Part shown: positions 63,866-64,000 of the stretch, piece by piece
Numbering within the stretch: the stretch's first letter is position 1
How the letters are laid out: each line of letters begins with the position of its first letter
Assembly (NCBI GenBank): GCA_021904315.1
Contig: CM038907.1
Location: forward strand, 27,845,223-27,909,222
DNA: 64,000 nt
From: Sphagnum magellanicum
Taxonomy: Eukaryota > Streptophyta > Sphagnopsida > Sphagnales > Sphagnaceae
Direction: 5' to 3'
Position numbers and translations under genes: made by a program
Notes under the pieces: model-generated
Databases searched by the model: none
Told to the model about the DNA's origin: nothing
Seen by the model: only the letters and a program-made list of their open reading frames with translations

Positions 63866-64000
63866 TTATTCAAATTCTCTTGAAGTAGTTGTTATCAAAG
63901 GAGGTGGGGACTTCCATCTTTTGTTCTCGGGGATGTTGTTGTTCAGCCAAGTTAGTTAGTTAGCGTTCGAAACTCTAAATGTTGAGATTGGGATGTGTCT

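Overview
The window is nuclear DNA from a land plant. It carries plant-type multi-exon genes with GT-AG introns of roughly 110-980 bp. Two of them belong to families with a plant-specific domain set: a FORKED/VAN3-binding-like protein and a phytyl-ester-synthase-like acyltransferase. The species cannot be fixed from the sequence. Genes are sparse, and the DNA between them is AT-rich and full of worn repeats and microsatellites.

Layout. 1-12.4 kb has no recognisable gene. It holds three copies of a ~300 bp dispersed repeat (two in inverted orientation), a foldback-like relic and an inverted pair of GC-rich arms with TCCG microsatellites. 12.4-21.2 kb is the gene-rich core. A six-exon plus-strand gene (12420-16060, 515 aa, auxin-canalisation plus PH-like domains) converges on a six-exon minus-strand APC8/CDC23 gene (21187-17664, 592 aa). 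About 560 bp upstream of the APC8 start lies a 34-35 bp minisatellite of about 14 clear units. 22.3-36.2 kb is AT-rich with no gene recognised. It holds local duplications, a 31-base C tract, tRNA-derived repeat heads and an 83 bp tandem repeat. 36.3-37.7 kb carries a small plant protein gene whose first and last exons can be recognised. 42.6-45.6 kb is a decayed hAT-type DNA transposon (BED finger plus transposase pieces). A foldback element of 121 bp is at 46.5 kb. A GC island with a TATA box, a structured leader and a 59-codon proline-rich ORF are at 50.9-51.9 kb. An 800 bp non-autonomous element with ~37 bp terminal inverted repeats sits at 53.8-54.6 kb inside a ~2 kb degenerate TAGGTAGCC-type array. 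59.9-64.0 kb, minus strand, holds nine exons of the acyltransferase, with its 5' part probably beyond the window.

The genes are not a functional cluster: they serve vein patterning/vesicle traffic, cell-cycle ubiquitination and chloroplast lipid recycling. I rebuilt exon structures by hand from reading phase, splice sites and family memory; all three large models close in frame. I found no clear sign of a new multi-gene system. The most useful items for follow-up are the 800 bp element, the minisatellite near APC8, the short ORF with its leader hairpin, and a probable GC-AG intron in the acyltransferase. No retroviral, LTR-retrotransposon or Polinton coding sequence was recognised.
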